Shown here in pieces: positions 44,405 through 55,100 of a DNA stretch of 64,000 bases; position 1 is the stretch's first letter; the number at the start of each line of letters is the position of its first letter. The stretch comes from Xestospongia bergquistia (lineage: Eukaryota; Porifera; Demospongiae; Haplosclerida; Petrosiidae). The stretch is taken from the NCBI GenBank assembly GCA_963965975.1, contig OZ014424.1:744001-808000 (forward strand). The letters run 5' to 3'. A program made the position numbers and the translations under genes. A model generated the notes under the pieces. The model was not told where the DNA came from, did no database searches, and worked only from the letters and a program-made list of their open reading frames with translations.

Positions 44405-45286
44405 CTATTTTTTCATGGCTAAAAGGAACTTGAATGCAGTAGGATCAATTTTATCAGCGTTATAGTACATCTGTGGGAAATACATGGTGCCTTCTTTGTC
44501 AGGGTTATCTTTACTATTTTGTGTGATGATATCAAACGTTTCTTGGTAACTTGGCCATTCTGATGGATCCTCCTTTTGAAGGTATGGTTTAATGATATTA
44601 TCTTGTAACCATACTGTAAGATCTTGGCGGGAACCTGCAACTTCAATTATTGCATATATATTTGGATCAACAGAGGTCAAAGCAATCCCTACACCCTTAT
44701 ATGGACGTGGTACTGGACCGGGGTTAGTAAACATGGATCCACTATGACATGCATGAAACACCATTGTTAAGTTAACTTTTTCAAAAGGGAGTTGAAGTTG
44801 ATTTATGATACTATGCAACTCAAAGTCATAAAAGGCGTCCAAGTATTCATTTCTACCACCATCTTCCTTGAGGGTTTTTAAAAAACCCCAACTTTTGTTT
44901 CCACTTACTTCTCTTTGGTAGTAAACTTTATTGTTATTATCCCACCATGCTCCTCCATGCCCACAATAATAAAACAATAGTAAATCACCTTCTTTGGCAT
45001 TTTCTATCATAGCTTTTAGAGCAGCTATGACATTTTGCTTAAATGGCAGTCCATATTGTACACCAAGATCACTAGGAACAGATGAAATGGTGTAGTCTGT
45101 TAGGAAAAGACATTTCTCTTTAGTGAGACCTGTTTGTTTAACTCCAAGAATATTATTCATTAGTTTTTTGGCATAAACACGAGGATAGCTATCCAAGCTA
45201 GCAGCATAAGTGCAGTTGTTATAGGATATCCCAACAAAAAGAGCTTTGACACGAGAAAAGTCAATCTGGGGGTATTCTGAATCCAT
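44405..45286 (-). CDS. Metacaspase-like C14 peptidase, copy 2
   Basis: A 293-residue single-exon protein, about nine tenths identical to copy 1. His110 (FYYCGHGG) and Cys180 (HACHSGS) are both present, as is the unusual His178. Changes are scattered (for example HAVTLGNPPRI to YAASLDSYPRV) and the frame is fully open, which suggests it is still under selection. It follows the ligase at 45805-51423 on the same strand, about 520 bp downstream of that gene's stop. I tested joining the ligase's last exon to this ORF; it fails by frame or meets a stop, so I treat it as a separate gene. Confidence 0.85.
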   Translation of the reverse strand: MDSEYPQIDFSRVKALFVGISYNNCTYAASLDSYPRVYAKKLMNNILGVKQTGLTKEKCLFLTDYTISSVPSDLGVQYGLPFKQNVIAALKAMIENAKEGDLLLFYYCGHGGAWWDNNNKVYYQREVSGNKSWGFLKTLKEDGGRNEYLDAFYDFELHSIINQLQLPFEKVNLTMVFHACHSGSMFTNPGPVPRPYKGVGIALTSVDPNIYAIIEVAGSRQDLTVWLQDNIIKPYLQKEDPSEWPSYQETFDIITQNSKDNPDKEGTMYFPQMYYNADKIDPTAFKFLLAMKK

Positions 45287-45804
45287 AGCTACTAAAAAAA
45301 CAACTTACTCTCTCAAGATATTTTAAGGTAGATGGCGTATACTGTATTCCAGGAATTGCATGAATATACTAATTGCATGCTGAACTCATGTTATACTCGT
45401 GCTAATTAACATCATCTATGTTTCTTAGAGTGCAGATTGTCCAGACAATAATAGTTACTAGTTAAGTAGAAGCTATATAAAGTCGTTACACTTACAGCTA
45501 AAGCATATATCATGGAAGTTAATAGTGTTACTATACTACTATTGATTGTTAAAATTTATGGTGAGATGTCACACTAGCTGAGAGCTTACATGCAATGATT
45601 TTGAACCAGATTTGAACTTACTTTAAACAACTGTAATGTATTGTAATTTATTAGTTAGCTAGTCAATAAAGTATACTATACTCATTTTATGACCACAATT
45701 TACATGTATATCAATACTACTGTTTATCAAGATTATTAATAGAAAATAATATTAAAATTAGACAATAGCAATGTACTTGTTTATAGATTAATATCATCTT
45801 TATG
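45287..45804. other. Spacer between ligase A and peptidase 2
   Basis: Includes the presumed peptidase promoter. Most of it matches 42887-43290; 45375-45490 is extra relative to that copy. No gene is seen. Confidence 0.5.
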
Positions 45805-48800
45805 TTAATAAAGTGGTCGTTGTGCCTTTATATACTAAATCAATAGAGATTAAAAAGATGTCATTATAAATCAATTGATATTACTAAATAATAATAACTA
45901 ACATCTTTTAATCTTTGGCGATAAAAATATCCAAGTTCAAACATTCCTTTTGGCTGTTCAGGTAGTTCCTCTCTCTCCATCAATTGTTTCAGTTCTTCCA
46001 CTGACATCATGTCAACTGGATCTAATTCAGCTGCTTTTATTCTTGTGACCAAATAATCTTTATAATGTGTCCTAGTTATATAAAATATTAATGTATATAT
46101 TAAATATATCTTGGTGTCATACCTGCACAATCCACAACAACCAAGAAGTGGTTTATTTTGACACTGAGTTCTCTCCATACCCCATTTGCAACAACTAGGC
46201 TGTTTCTCAATTTCTTCTAGCCCAAATGGTCTTTCAGATTCTGTTAAATTATTAAAGATACATTAACAGTCACAACACTAACGAGCTCACCATCATCATA
46301 ATAGTCCTCTACTTCATCTGAAGTAACCTCATCAAAGGTTTCATGTGAGTCTTTAAGAAATTTCTTGATTCGTTCAAATGGAAAATCTCGAAGATAATAA
46401 AAACAATTCCGTGGATGATGGGCATGAAACCCCTTCATGTCACAGTTTGATGACACCTGACATTTCTAATATAATTGGAAGTAATATTATCATTTCACTT
46501 GTACAGCTTACCATTCCTTGTTTGAATGGTTTCTTGCAAAAGCGGCAAAAGTCATACTGACAGTTGGTGCAGTGAAAGTGATCACAACCAGCTGGATCTT
46601 GTTCAAACGAACTCTCACAATTTGGACAAACTATTAAGAAAAGATTGATATAAATAATTATCATTTAATTATTCATTCAATCCTAATTACCTATATGAGT
46701 AATTTTGATAAACACAGCAATGGTTTTCATTGTTTGTTTGTCACTCTCCAATGTTGCAATGTTTCTACATGAGTTATTTTGACAATCCTCATCTCCTTCA
46801 CACTGCATATATATAGTAATGGTTTTTATTGCTATAATGCTGTTTTATCTCACCCTTTGTCCACATTGAGGACACATGTATACACTACATTTAAAATTTG
46901 GACATTGAACCTTTAAACAATCCAATCTTTCCTTCAAAAATGGTTCATAACACTGATAATGAAGTAAGCATTTATTATACAAATAGTAGAAAAGGAACTT
47001 ACTTGAGGACACCATATAAGTTGAACATTAGGTATATTCCTGACGGTATATTCTGCAAGTTTCTTCAGAAATAACTGGTACACTTCTTCTACATATCTCT
47101 CTACCTACAAAACGATGACACCAGGAACACAAGCATTAATTTGTTAGATTATTATTATCTTCCTTTACTTACCAATCTTGAGAGAGACCAGAAATATTTC
47201 TGTGCTTCTCGTGACAAAGGTCCATAAGAGATTTCAGGTTCACCACATACTGGACAAGTGAAATGTTGTATAGCTTTTTCTGTGATTGTTATTGTGAAGT
47301 GATCTCTGAAACAATCATTGCATATAGAGTGGGTACAGCAAACCATCTCTACCATCTACAATGAAGAGGTTATATGTATTCATTATAAAAACAATGTACA
47401 TACTTTATATTTTTTGTATGAATCCGTACAAATAGGACACTCAAGCACTTTTTCTTCTTGATCTTCAATTTCTAGATCTTGTGAATCATCTGTAGTACTA
47501 CTAAGAGAAAGCTCATTCAAACATTCACTTTCCTTGCAGAAATGTGTAATTTTTTCATCACACTATAATAACAAATAAGAACAAAGTCATTGAAGTTTAT
47601 AGCTATACCACTTCTTCTCCACAATGAATACATATGTAAGTTTGGCAATTTGGACATTTGGCTACAAAACAGTCTAGTCTCTCTTTTAAGCCTGGTTCAT
47701 GACACTACAATAATAAAATCATTCAAAAGGAAGGAGCTCCATAACATTAAATGAGACTCACATTAGGGCACCATATTAGTTTAGCATTTTGTAGATTATA
47801 TGACCAATATTCTGTTAATTTATGAAGAAACAGCTGATAAACATCTTCGTTTATATATGTCTTAACCTGTAAAGGTACATTAGGCATTTATAACTATACA
47901 TCTTTACATATAAACTACTTATATTATGTAACTAAAAATTTTGCATTACATTTGATTGAGTTAGAGATATTAATTAAGACTGTTACTGTAAAAAATCATT
48001 TTGAAGCTGTTTTTGTTGCAATAACATATTAAGGTTTGCTTAGAATTGAGAGTCAACAAATCAAATATATAATGAATTAAAGCTCTTACCAGTCAAGCAG
48101 TCATTGTCTGTCACATTGTTCATCTTGTCCCCAGTCCCAGATCCTCCCACATTTCCTGGAGGTGTGTTGAGCTAGGGACAAGACTAGGCACTTGTGTCAA
48201 AGGTAACCAGTCATTATATATTAGAATATTCTTTTTAATAGCCACATATTCTGACAAAGATGGACATACACACATACATTATAAAATAACTACAGGGTTG
48301 CCTAGCACCCAGTGTGCCAAGTAGAAAAATCATTATTATCTTACTAAATAAGAGAGATGTGCAAAGTAGATCTGATTTCTTGTGGAAATGGGTCTATTAA
48401 AAGGAATGACAGGTTGACTACATTCCTGACAATGGAAGTAATGAATGGTCTTCTCAATGATGATAGAAGTGAACTGGTCTCGAAAGCAAACTTTACAGAG
48501 AGCATGATTGCAATGAACCATATTAACCATCTGTAAATTATTAACGCTAACTAATTTTGTTAATATATCAACTAACCTCGTAACCTGTGTATAACATTAT
48601 ACAATTTGGACACTTTCTCTTTCCACTTGTATTCCATGTTAAAGTTTGAACATCTGTCATAGTAGTAGAACTAGGCAAAGTGGAGGAGCCTTTCGTTCGG
48701 AGTACTACTTCCTCTCTCAAGACATCAATTTGAAATTGCTTTTCTAACACTTCATTCCTTAAAGAACACACTTCATTCTTTAGAGAACACACTTCATTCT

Positions 48801-51423
48801 TAAGAGAATGAACATCTTCCTGTAGGTAACAATAATAAACAATAATTATTATACAGATTGAGTACTTTAAGGTATAATATAAAATGGCTAGATTGCTGAA
48901 AACGACTTTCAAAAACACGTCTCTCCTCCAGCAACATCTGACGGAATTCATTAAACACTGACACAGGTATAGTTGGTTCTTCCCCATAAAAAGGTCTATT
49001 ATTAGAATAAAAGAAAAATGTAATGACATTGGTGCTAACCTTTGTCTTGCAGCAATACCACTGTCACCAGTATACCTATATGGTCCCATCCTATCATGGG
49101 TGTATCTATGTTGCCCAATACCACTTTCGCCAGTATACTTATGTAGTCCAATACCACTGTCACCAGTATACCTATGTGGTCCAATACCACTATCACCAGT
49201 ATACTTATGTAGTCCAATACCACTGTCACCAGTATACCTATGTGGTCCCATCCTGTCATGGGTATACCTATGTGGTCCCACACCACTCTCACCAGTATAC
49301 CTATGTAGTCCAATACCACTCTCACCGGTATACCTATGTGGTCCAATACCACTAGCACCAGTATAGCTATGTGGTCCAATACCACTCTCACCAGTATACC
49401 TATGTGGTCCAATACCACTCTCACCCGTATACCTATGTGGTCCAATACCACTTGCACCAGTATACTTGTAGGGTTCAATACCACTGTCACCAGTATACCT
49501 ATGTGGTCCCATCTTGTCACGGGTATACTTATGTGGTCCAATACCACTCTCAATGACATTCTTATAAGGTCTGCTCTCAACATCATCATCAACAGAATGC
49601 AACTTTATTTCTGGTAAAGGTTGTTGAATTGTTCTTGGTGTGGGCACAGGCACTTCAGTGAGTTCTCTTCTTCTTAGCCTTGGCTTAGGTACAGGCTTTT
49701 GTAAAATAGGCACCAATTCTACTGCACTTGCAAGGTTCTCTGAAGACGATGTTAATGATCCTTCATCAGACTATATAAATTATAAGCATGTATTGATAGT
49801 TATCATTATAATAAGTTAATTGCTTGCCTGTAAAGGACTTTCTACATTAGAAACATTGTCAATATCATTTTCCACAAAAAAAGGCTGTGAGTCTGGTTTA
49901 GTTGGACTAAAAATCTGTATATGATTTGTGTGTATGTGTGTGTGCAGGGAGATAGACAACAATGATATAAATTGATATAAATATTCTAGTCATAATGTTT
50001 CATACATTTAGTATATTGGCAATAACAGTTTATATATTAAATACATTGGAGTATAGAATTTCAGTGTTAGCACTGTAACCACAGTATATTATTAACTTAC
50101 TGTCGGTGGTGTAAATGAAAAAACAACTTCATTGCCTACTGTCAGAGAAAGAGCACCATTGTTAAAGAGGAAATCAATTTTTGCTCCAACAAGATCAGCT
50201 ATGACAGTTGTTAGGTGTGCAGGAAACTCCCAGCTCACAACAACAGAGCCAGAGGAAACAGAAAAATGTAGAAGCACATTTTTGTGGACACGAAACACGT
50301 CATACATGAGCTTTTCAAGAGCTTTTAAAGTACAATCTAGCCACTGTTCATTGAGTACAAGATGAAGGATTTCATATTGTGATCCACTAGGCTGTAAACA
50401 TTTATCAACATCTTGCTTTAATTCTCGGAGTGAGGTGCTCTCAAGAAACACATTCAAAGATATTTCATAGTTGGCAATGCATTGGTTTGCTTGACGATTA
50501 GGTGATGTTTGAAATACATGTTGTGATAGTATCATTTTCAGAGCCTTGACACGAAACATATCCACTAATTCAAGTACTTTGGCATAAATCTCATCAAATG
50601 TCTGGCACATAACAAAACATTCCATGCAAAAAAAGCCTGCTAGAAATCTTTTAAGATCACTGGTCTTCCTTTTTTGGTGGAAGAATGGACTACGTAAGTG
50701 ATCTTTGATCAATCTTCCTAGGGTAGCTACTAACTGGCCATATCTAGCTTGTAGATCCATGAGACGTTCATGGACATCAGAGTTGACACGTATTAAAGGA
50801 GGAACAGGTAAAGAAATGGGATCAGAGGTGAGAGTACCATCACCTATTAATCAAATAGTGTATATCAAATTGTAATCAAGTAGTTTATTTTTAGTTTATT
50901 GAACATAAATTACCTAGTTTTGTATCATGGGCAACTAGGGATGAGACTACTCCAGCTGGTAGCCCATGTTAACTTAGAACTTTATATTATGAATAGTCTA
51001 ACCTTGGAGATAGCATTAAACTTAACGTTATAAAAGTCATTATAAATATCTACATTTACATAATTACTAGACAACTTGTTCTCTTACTAGACAACTTGTT
51101 CTCCTTACCTCTTCCATCTGAGTATGTTCTTGAGCAATACTTGGAAGCCAAGTTAGTTGCTAGTTCACACTCTGAAGAGTATTTCAATGCTGCAGCAATT
51201 TCAGCCCAGTTTGCATTAGGATTAGTGTCAAGCCAGATATCTAGCATCTCTGTGAGACATCTCATAGGGTCAGAATATTGTTGACTAATTTTATTGAGCT
51301 TGGCCTTAGAGAGATTTAATTGAATACCCAAATTGAACCAATTCACCCCGTCGAGTTCTCTGACCAATACAGCTAGATCCATGCTATTTTGACCTGTTGA
51401 TTCCCTTGACGTTTGGTGTGTAT
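45805..51423 (-). CDS. Death domain - double RING/IBR - HOIP-like RBR ubiquitin ligase (copy A)
   Basis: About 19 exons in consistent phase. Order: Death domain (51423-51109; VLVRELDGVNWFNLGIQLN), uncharacterised module (50846-50101), linker exons, an exon with fifteen 10-11-residue repeats (49770-49040), coiled-coil exons with NEVCSLKNEVCSLRNEV, a first RING1-IBR (48.6-47.6 kb; VHCNHALCKVCFRDQFT), a second RING1-IBR (47.5-46.7 kb; CPICTDSYKK, CTHSICNDCFRDHFTI), RING2 (46630-46512) with the catalytic Cys codon at 46584-46586 in PAGCDHFHC, and the LDD (HAHHPRNCFYYLRD, THYKDYLVTRI). RING1-IBR-RING2-LDD matches HOIP/RNF31, which makes Met1-linked ubiquitin chains. A likely last exon (45834-45805) ends YIKAQRPLY. 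The first exon seen in copy B (MASLLTLK) has lost its ATG here, so translation may begin at Met 51382. Cytosolic. Confidence 0.85.
49050..49552 (-). repeat. Coding 33-bp minisatellite (fifteen SGIGPHRYTGE-type units)
   Basis: Inside ligase copy A. Units read SGIGPHRYTGE with substitutions at a few positions; three units are one codon shorter (RMGPHRYTGD type). The array ends at the exon border. No equivalent exists in copy B. Rich in Gly, His, Tyr and Thr; probably a flexible or binding linker. Confidence 0.92.
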
Positions 51424-51613
51424 CTATAAGAAAATAGATGACATTTACAAGAACATAACTTTTTGAATTACTTTCAAGTGAGTTTGCTGAACAATCTATT
51501 TCAATATTTCAATAATATCATTGCTAAAAAAGGAAACTGCTATCCGGTCAAGGTACACACAGTGGTTATTTTAAGTCTTCTTTTATGATAACTATTGTTC
51601 AATAATTATTAGT
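51424..51613 (-). other. Decayed first exon and promoter of ligase copy A
   Basis: Aligns with 56935-57110 of copy B. The start codon of the first exon is changed from ATG to ATT and the codons are degraded. Confidence 0.55.
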
Positions 51614-51779
51614 TCCATGAATACCACAATAATTTAATTGGTAATAGAGTTTCTAATTGTTAATTTTGAACTAAATGGATAAAATTTAATTGGTAATAGA
51701 GTTTCTAATTGTTAATTTTAAACTAAATGGATTAAATCCAGCAGTTTGTAAAGCATTAAAAAACTACGACAAGGTCTAT
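51614..51779 (-). pseudogene. NDUFAF6 last-exon relic
   Basis: Matches 57130-57245, the last coding exon of NDUFAF6, including the FNPF and TIRNSLLP codons. An internal segment of about 50 bp is duplicated in tandem. No other NDUFAF6 exon is present here. It marks the edge of the tandem duplication that produced two ligase genes. Confidence 0.88.
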
Positions 51780-51841
51780 CTAAAATGACAGTGTAAAGTA
51801 ATAATAAATAAGTAGTATTAAAATCATAACAAATTTAAACT

Positions 51842-51922
51842 TTATTATTAGCTCAGATCTAGAGCTAAGACTACAATAGCTTTGACATGAGAGAAGTTAA
51901 TTTTTGGATATTCTGACACCAT
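51842..51922 (-). pseudogene. Metacaspase 5' relic fused to an MVD exon fragment
   Basis: On the minus strand, an ATG at 51922 opens MVSEYPKINFSHVKA, matching the N-terminus of the two C14 peptidases (SEYPQIDFSRVKAL). The similarity stops after about 15 codons. The remaining 40 bp (51842-51881) match the intron-exon border of MVD exon 3 (61974-62010) on the plus strand, apart from a 6-base insertion. Confidence 0.75.
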
Positions 51923-52185
51923 AGGAACTGAAGAGATAATTTGCTGTCTTATAGAGTATATATGATAATTAATGGTGGTATCATATTACTATTGGTAATA
52001 TGTCATTGATAATATACATGTAATGCTATATCTGTTTAATGAGCAAGCATGCATTTTAATTAAAATCCATTATTAAGTTTAACAGATTACTCACTAAAAC
52101 ATGAAATTATTTTCACATTAACATGACTACAAAGTTTAAGTGTCATATTTCATATTATATGTATTGTATGGCTATTAATATTATC
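51923..52185. other. Spacer downstream of ligase copy B
   Basis: AT-rich; contains decayed similarity to the peptidase upstream spacer. No gene is seen. Confidence 0.4.
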
Positions 52186-55100
52186 CTATTTAGTCATATA
52201 ATAATGTATAATTACAAAAAGTACAAACCAAAAAATCAATAACAAAGTTAGAAAAAATTGTAGAGAGGTCATTTTTGGTTGATATAGTGGTTGCTGACTC
52301 TTTATATACTATAACAATAGAGATATTGCAAATATCAAATAACTAAGCAACTAACATTTTTTAATCTTTGATGATAGAAATATCCAAATTCAAATCTTCC
52401 TTTTGGCAGTCCAGGTAGTTCCTCTCTCTCTATCAATTGTTTCAGTTGTTCCACTGACATCATGTCAACTGGATCTAATTCAGCTGCTTTTATTCTTGTA
52501 ACCAAATAATCTTTATAATGTGTCCTAAATATAATAGATTAATATATATATATATATATCCAACTAGTAAACAGTGGTGTCATACTCGCACAATCCACAG
52601 CAATTAGGATGACATTTCTTTCCACACTGTGTTCCTTCTATTCCCCATTTGCAACGTTCTGCCTTATTTTTTTGTTTCCTTTGTGGTCTTATAGATTCTG
52701 TAAAACATTCAAATTTAAATTAATCTTGACAAATCAGTTCACCTGGTAGCTGATTCGGAGTGTCCTCTTCAAAGGTTTCATATGAATCCTTAAGAAATCT
52801 CTTAATGTGTTCAATAGGAAGATCTCGAAGATAATAAAAACAATTCCTTGGATGATGGGCATGTAAGCCTTTCATTTCACATCTTGGTGACAACTGGCAT
52901 TGCTAAAGGAATAATTTTGACTATACAATTATTACCAAAAGAGTTTATAACAAACCTTTCCTTGTTTGTATGTACTCTTGCAAAAACGGCAAAAGTCATG
53001 GAAACAGTTGGTGCAGTGGAAGTGATCACAACCAGCTGGGTCTAGTTCAAATACACACTCACAACTCGGACAAACTATTAAAGGAAATTGAAACAAGGAA
53101 AAAGGAAGTATTTTATTATACCTATATGAGTGATGTTGATGTATTTAGTTATGGACATTGGAGCTTTCCTGTCCCTTTTAAAAGCTGTCTTGATTCTATA
53201 CATCAAGTAACTACAATAATGTTCATACTACAATTGAAATAAATATAAGTTACAATGTATCTATAGACAACGAATTCACCTTTTTTCCAGATCGAGGGGA
53301 CATATATATTCTACAATTGACATTTGGACATCTTACTTTGAAGCAGTTTGAGTTCTCTTTCAAAAATGGTTCACAACACTAACAGGCACAGATACAGTAT
53401 TTTGTTAACAGATTAGCACTTTAGCATACTTGAGGACACCATATAAGTTTATCATTTGGTATAGTCCTAGCAGTAAATTCCGCAAGTTTCTTCAAGAGTA
53501 ATTGGTACATTTCTTCTCCTACATACTTTTCTACCTATATGGAATGTGAAATTCCACTAACAGTATATACATAATACTACTTACTAATACTGACAGGGAC
53601 TTAAAATATATCTGTAGTTCTGTTGACAGGTCTCCATGTGAGATTTCAGGTAGGCCACATATTGGACAAGTAAAATATTGAATGCTTTTCTCCTTGATTA
53701 CTATTGTGAAGTGAGCTTTAAAACAATTTTTACAGATGATATCAGAACAATTAATCATCTGTATCATCTGTAAGAATTAGAAATAATATTCAACAGTGAT
53801 TTAATACTGAAATACATGAAACATACTGCATCCTCTTTGTAAGAATCCATACAAATTATACATTCGAGTAGTTTCACTTCTAGGACTGGGGTCTCTTGTA
53901 AATCTGTTGCATCACATTTCTTGCTGGTCACAGCACATATTTCTCTCCAAGATAATGGCTCTTGGCAATCGTAATCACTTGCATAAGGACATTTTACTTC
54001 AGACTCTTTGCAATCAGTAATTGTTCTTTGCAAACAGTTCCTATAAGTTACCAGTCCACTCATTTCTTATGACATGCTTTTTTTAATGCTTACATGCAGA
54101 TTGTATGAAGGCATCCTCTTAATCTAATCCCATCACCAGGATCAATATCAGTAAGACAAATGGGACATTTAAACATCTCTTCATTGGTTACCACTGAAAG
54201 TTTGTCAGTTTTCAACAATCTCAAGTAGTTCTCTTCTGCTTCCAGTTGTTCCTGCTGATGTTCCAACTCAAGAAACTGCCAAGATAGATATATCGATAGC
54301 AAAGAAAGTTTCATTTTTTCAAAATATGAAATATATTTTCTTACCTGAACTATTTGTTCTTCAGCTTCTTTATCTTTTTCCAAAATCATTCTTTCATCAA
54401 CAGTGGGAATGATATCAGGAGGAGGAATATAACTGTTTGGTCGTGTTGAGCCACACATTTCACAACCAGGACGATATGGTGTATTACAAAATGTGCATTC
54501 TTTACATAACCATCCAACTTTATACTTGGGCAGAGGAGGAAGTTGTTCCTTTTCAATCACATCCTTTCGTCCCTCTTCTGCCGTATAGCCTCCTTTAGCT
54601 CTAACTTCCTCTCCTCCTTCTCCTACTGTATCCTTTCTATCATGGCCTGAATCTTCTTGATAGCCTCCTATATCTCTAATGGGCTGTAAGTGATCCTGAA
54701 TATTTGTAACAGACCTAGGCATAGAAGATCTCCTCATTTGAAGTACTTCATCTTTCAAAAGACCAATCTGTGCTAATATATCATTCCTTGAAGAGCGAAC
54801 ATCATCCTGCAAGCAACAATTCATAAAAAATGCGGTGATAAATGTTTACCTGAAGATATAATATCAAATTGTTAGTTTGCTGAAGTTGATGTTCAAATAT
54901 ACGTCTCTCCTCCTGTAACATCTGATGGAGCTCATTAAAAGCAGACAAAGGTATTGTTGGTTCTGAATGAGCTGACAATTTTACAGCAAGGTCTTCTTGA
55001 GGTGATGCTAATGGTTCTTTGTCAGACTAAAATTTGAAAACATATAATAATTTACTTGTTATTGTTACAATAATTCTTGCCTCCAGAAGAGTCTCTTCAC

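Noticed and set aside
44405-45903. A ligase-metacaspase fusion protein by splicing from the LDD exon to the peptidase ORF
   Set aside because: The ligase exon ends in phase 0 at GAT|GTTAGT. The acceptors before the peptidase ATG would give an immediate TAG or a shifted frame. A short last exon ending YIKAQRPLY-stop fits better and is recognisable in both ligase copies and the fragment.
49023-49617. Long plus-strand frames with repeats of VVQYHxHQYTY or CSPIPLSPVYL type
   Set aside because: They are the antisense readings of the 33-bp coding repeat of ligase copy A. The minus-strand frame is the one continuous with flanking exons.
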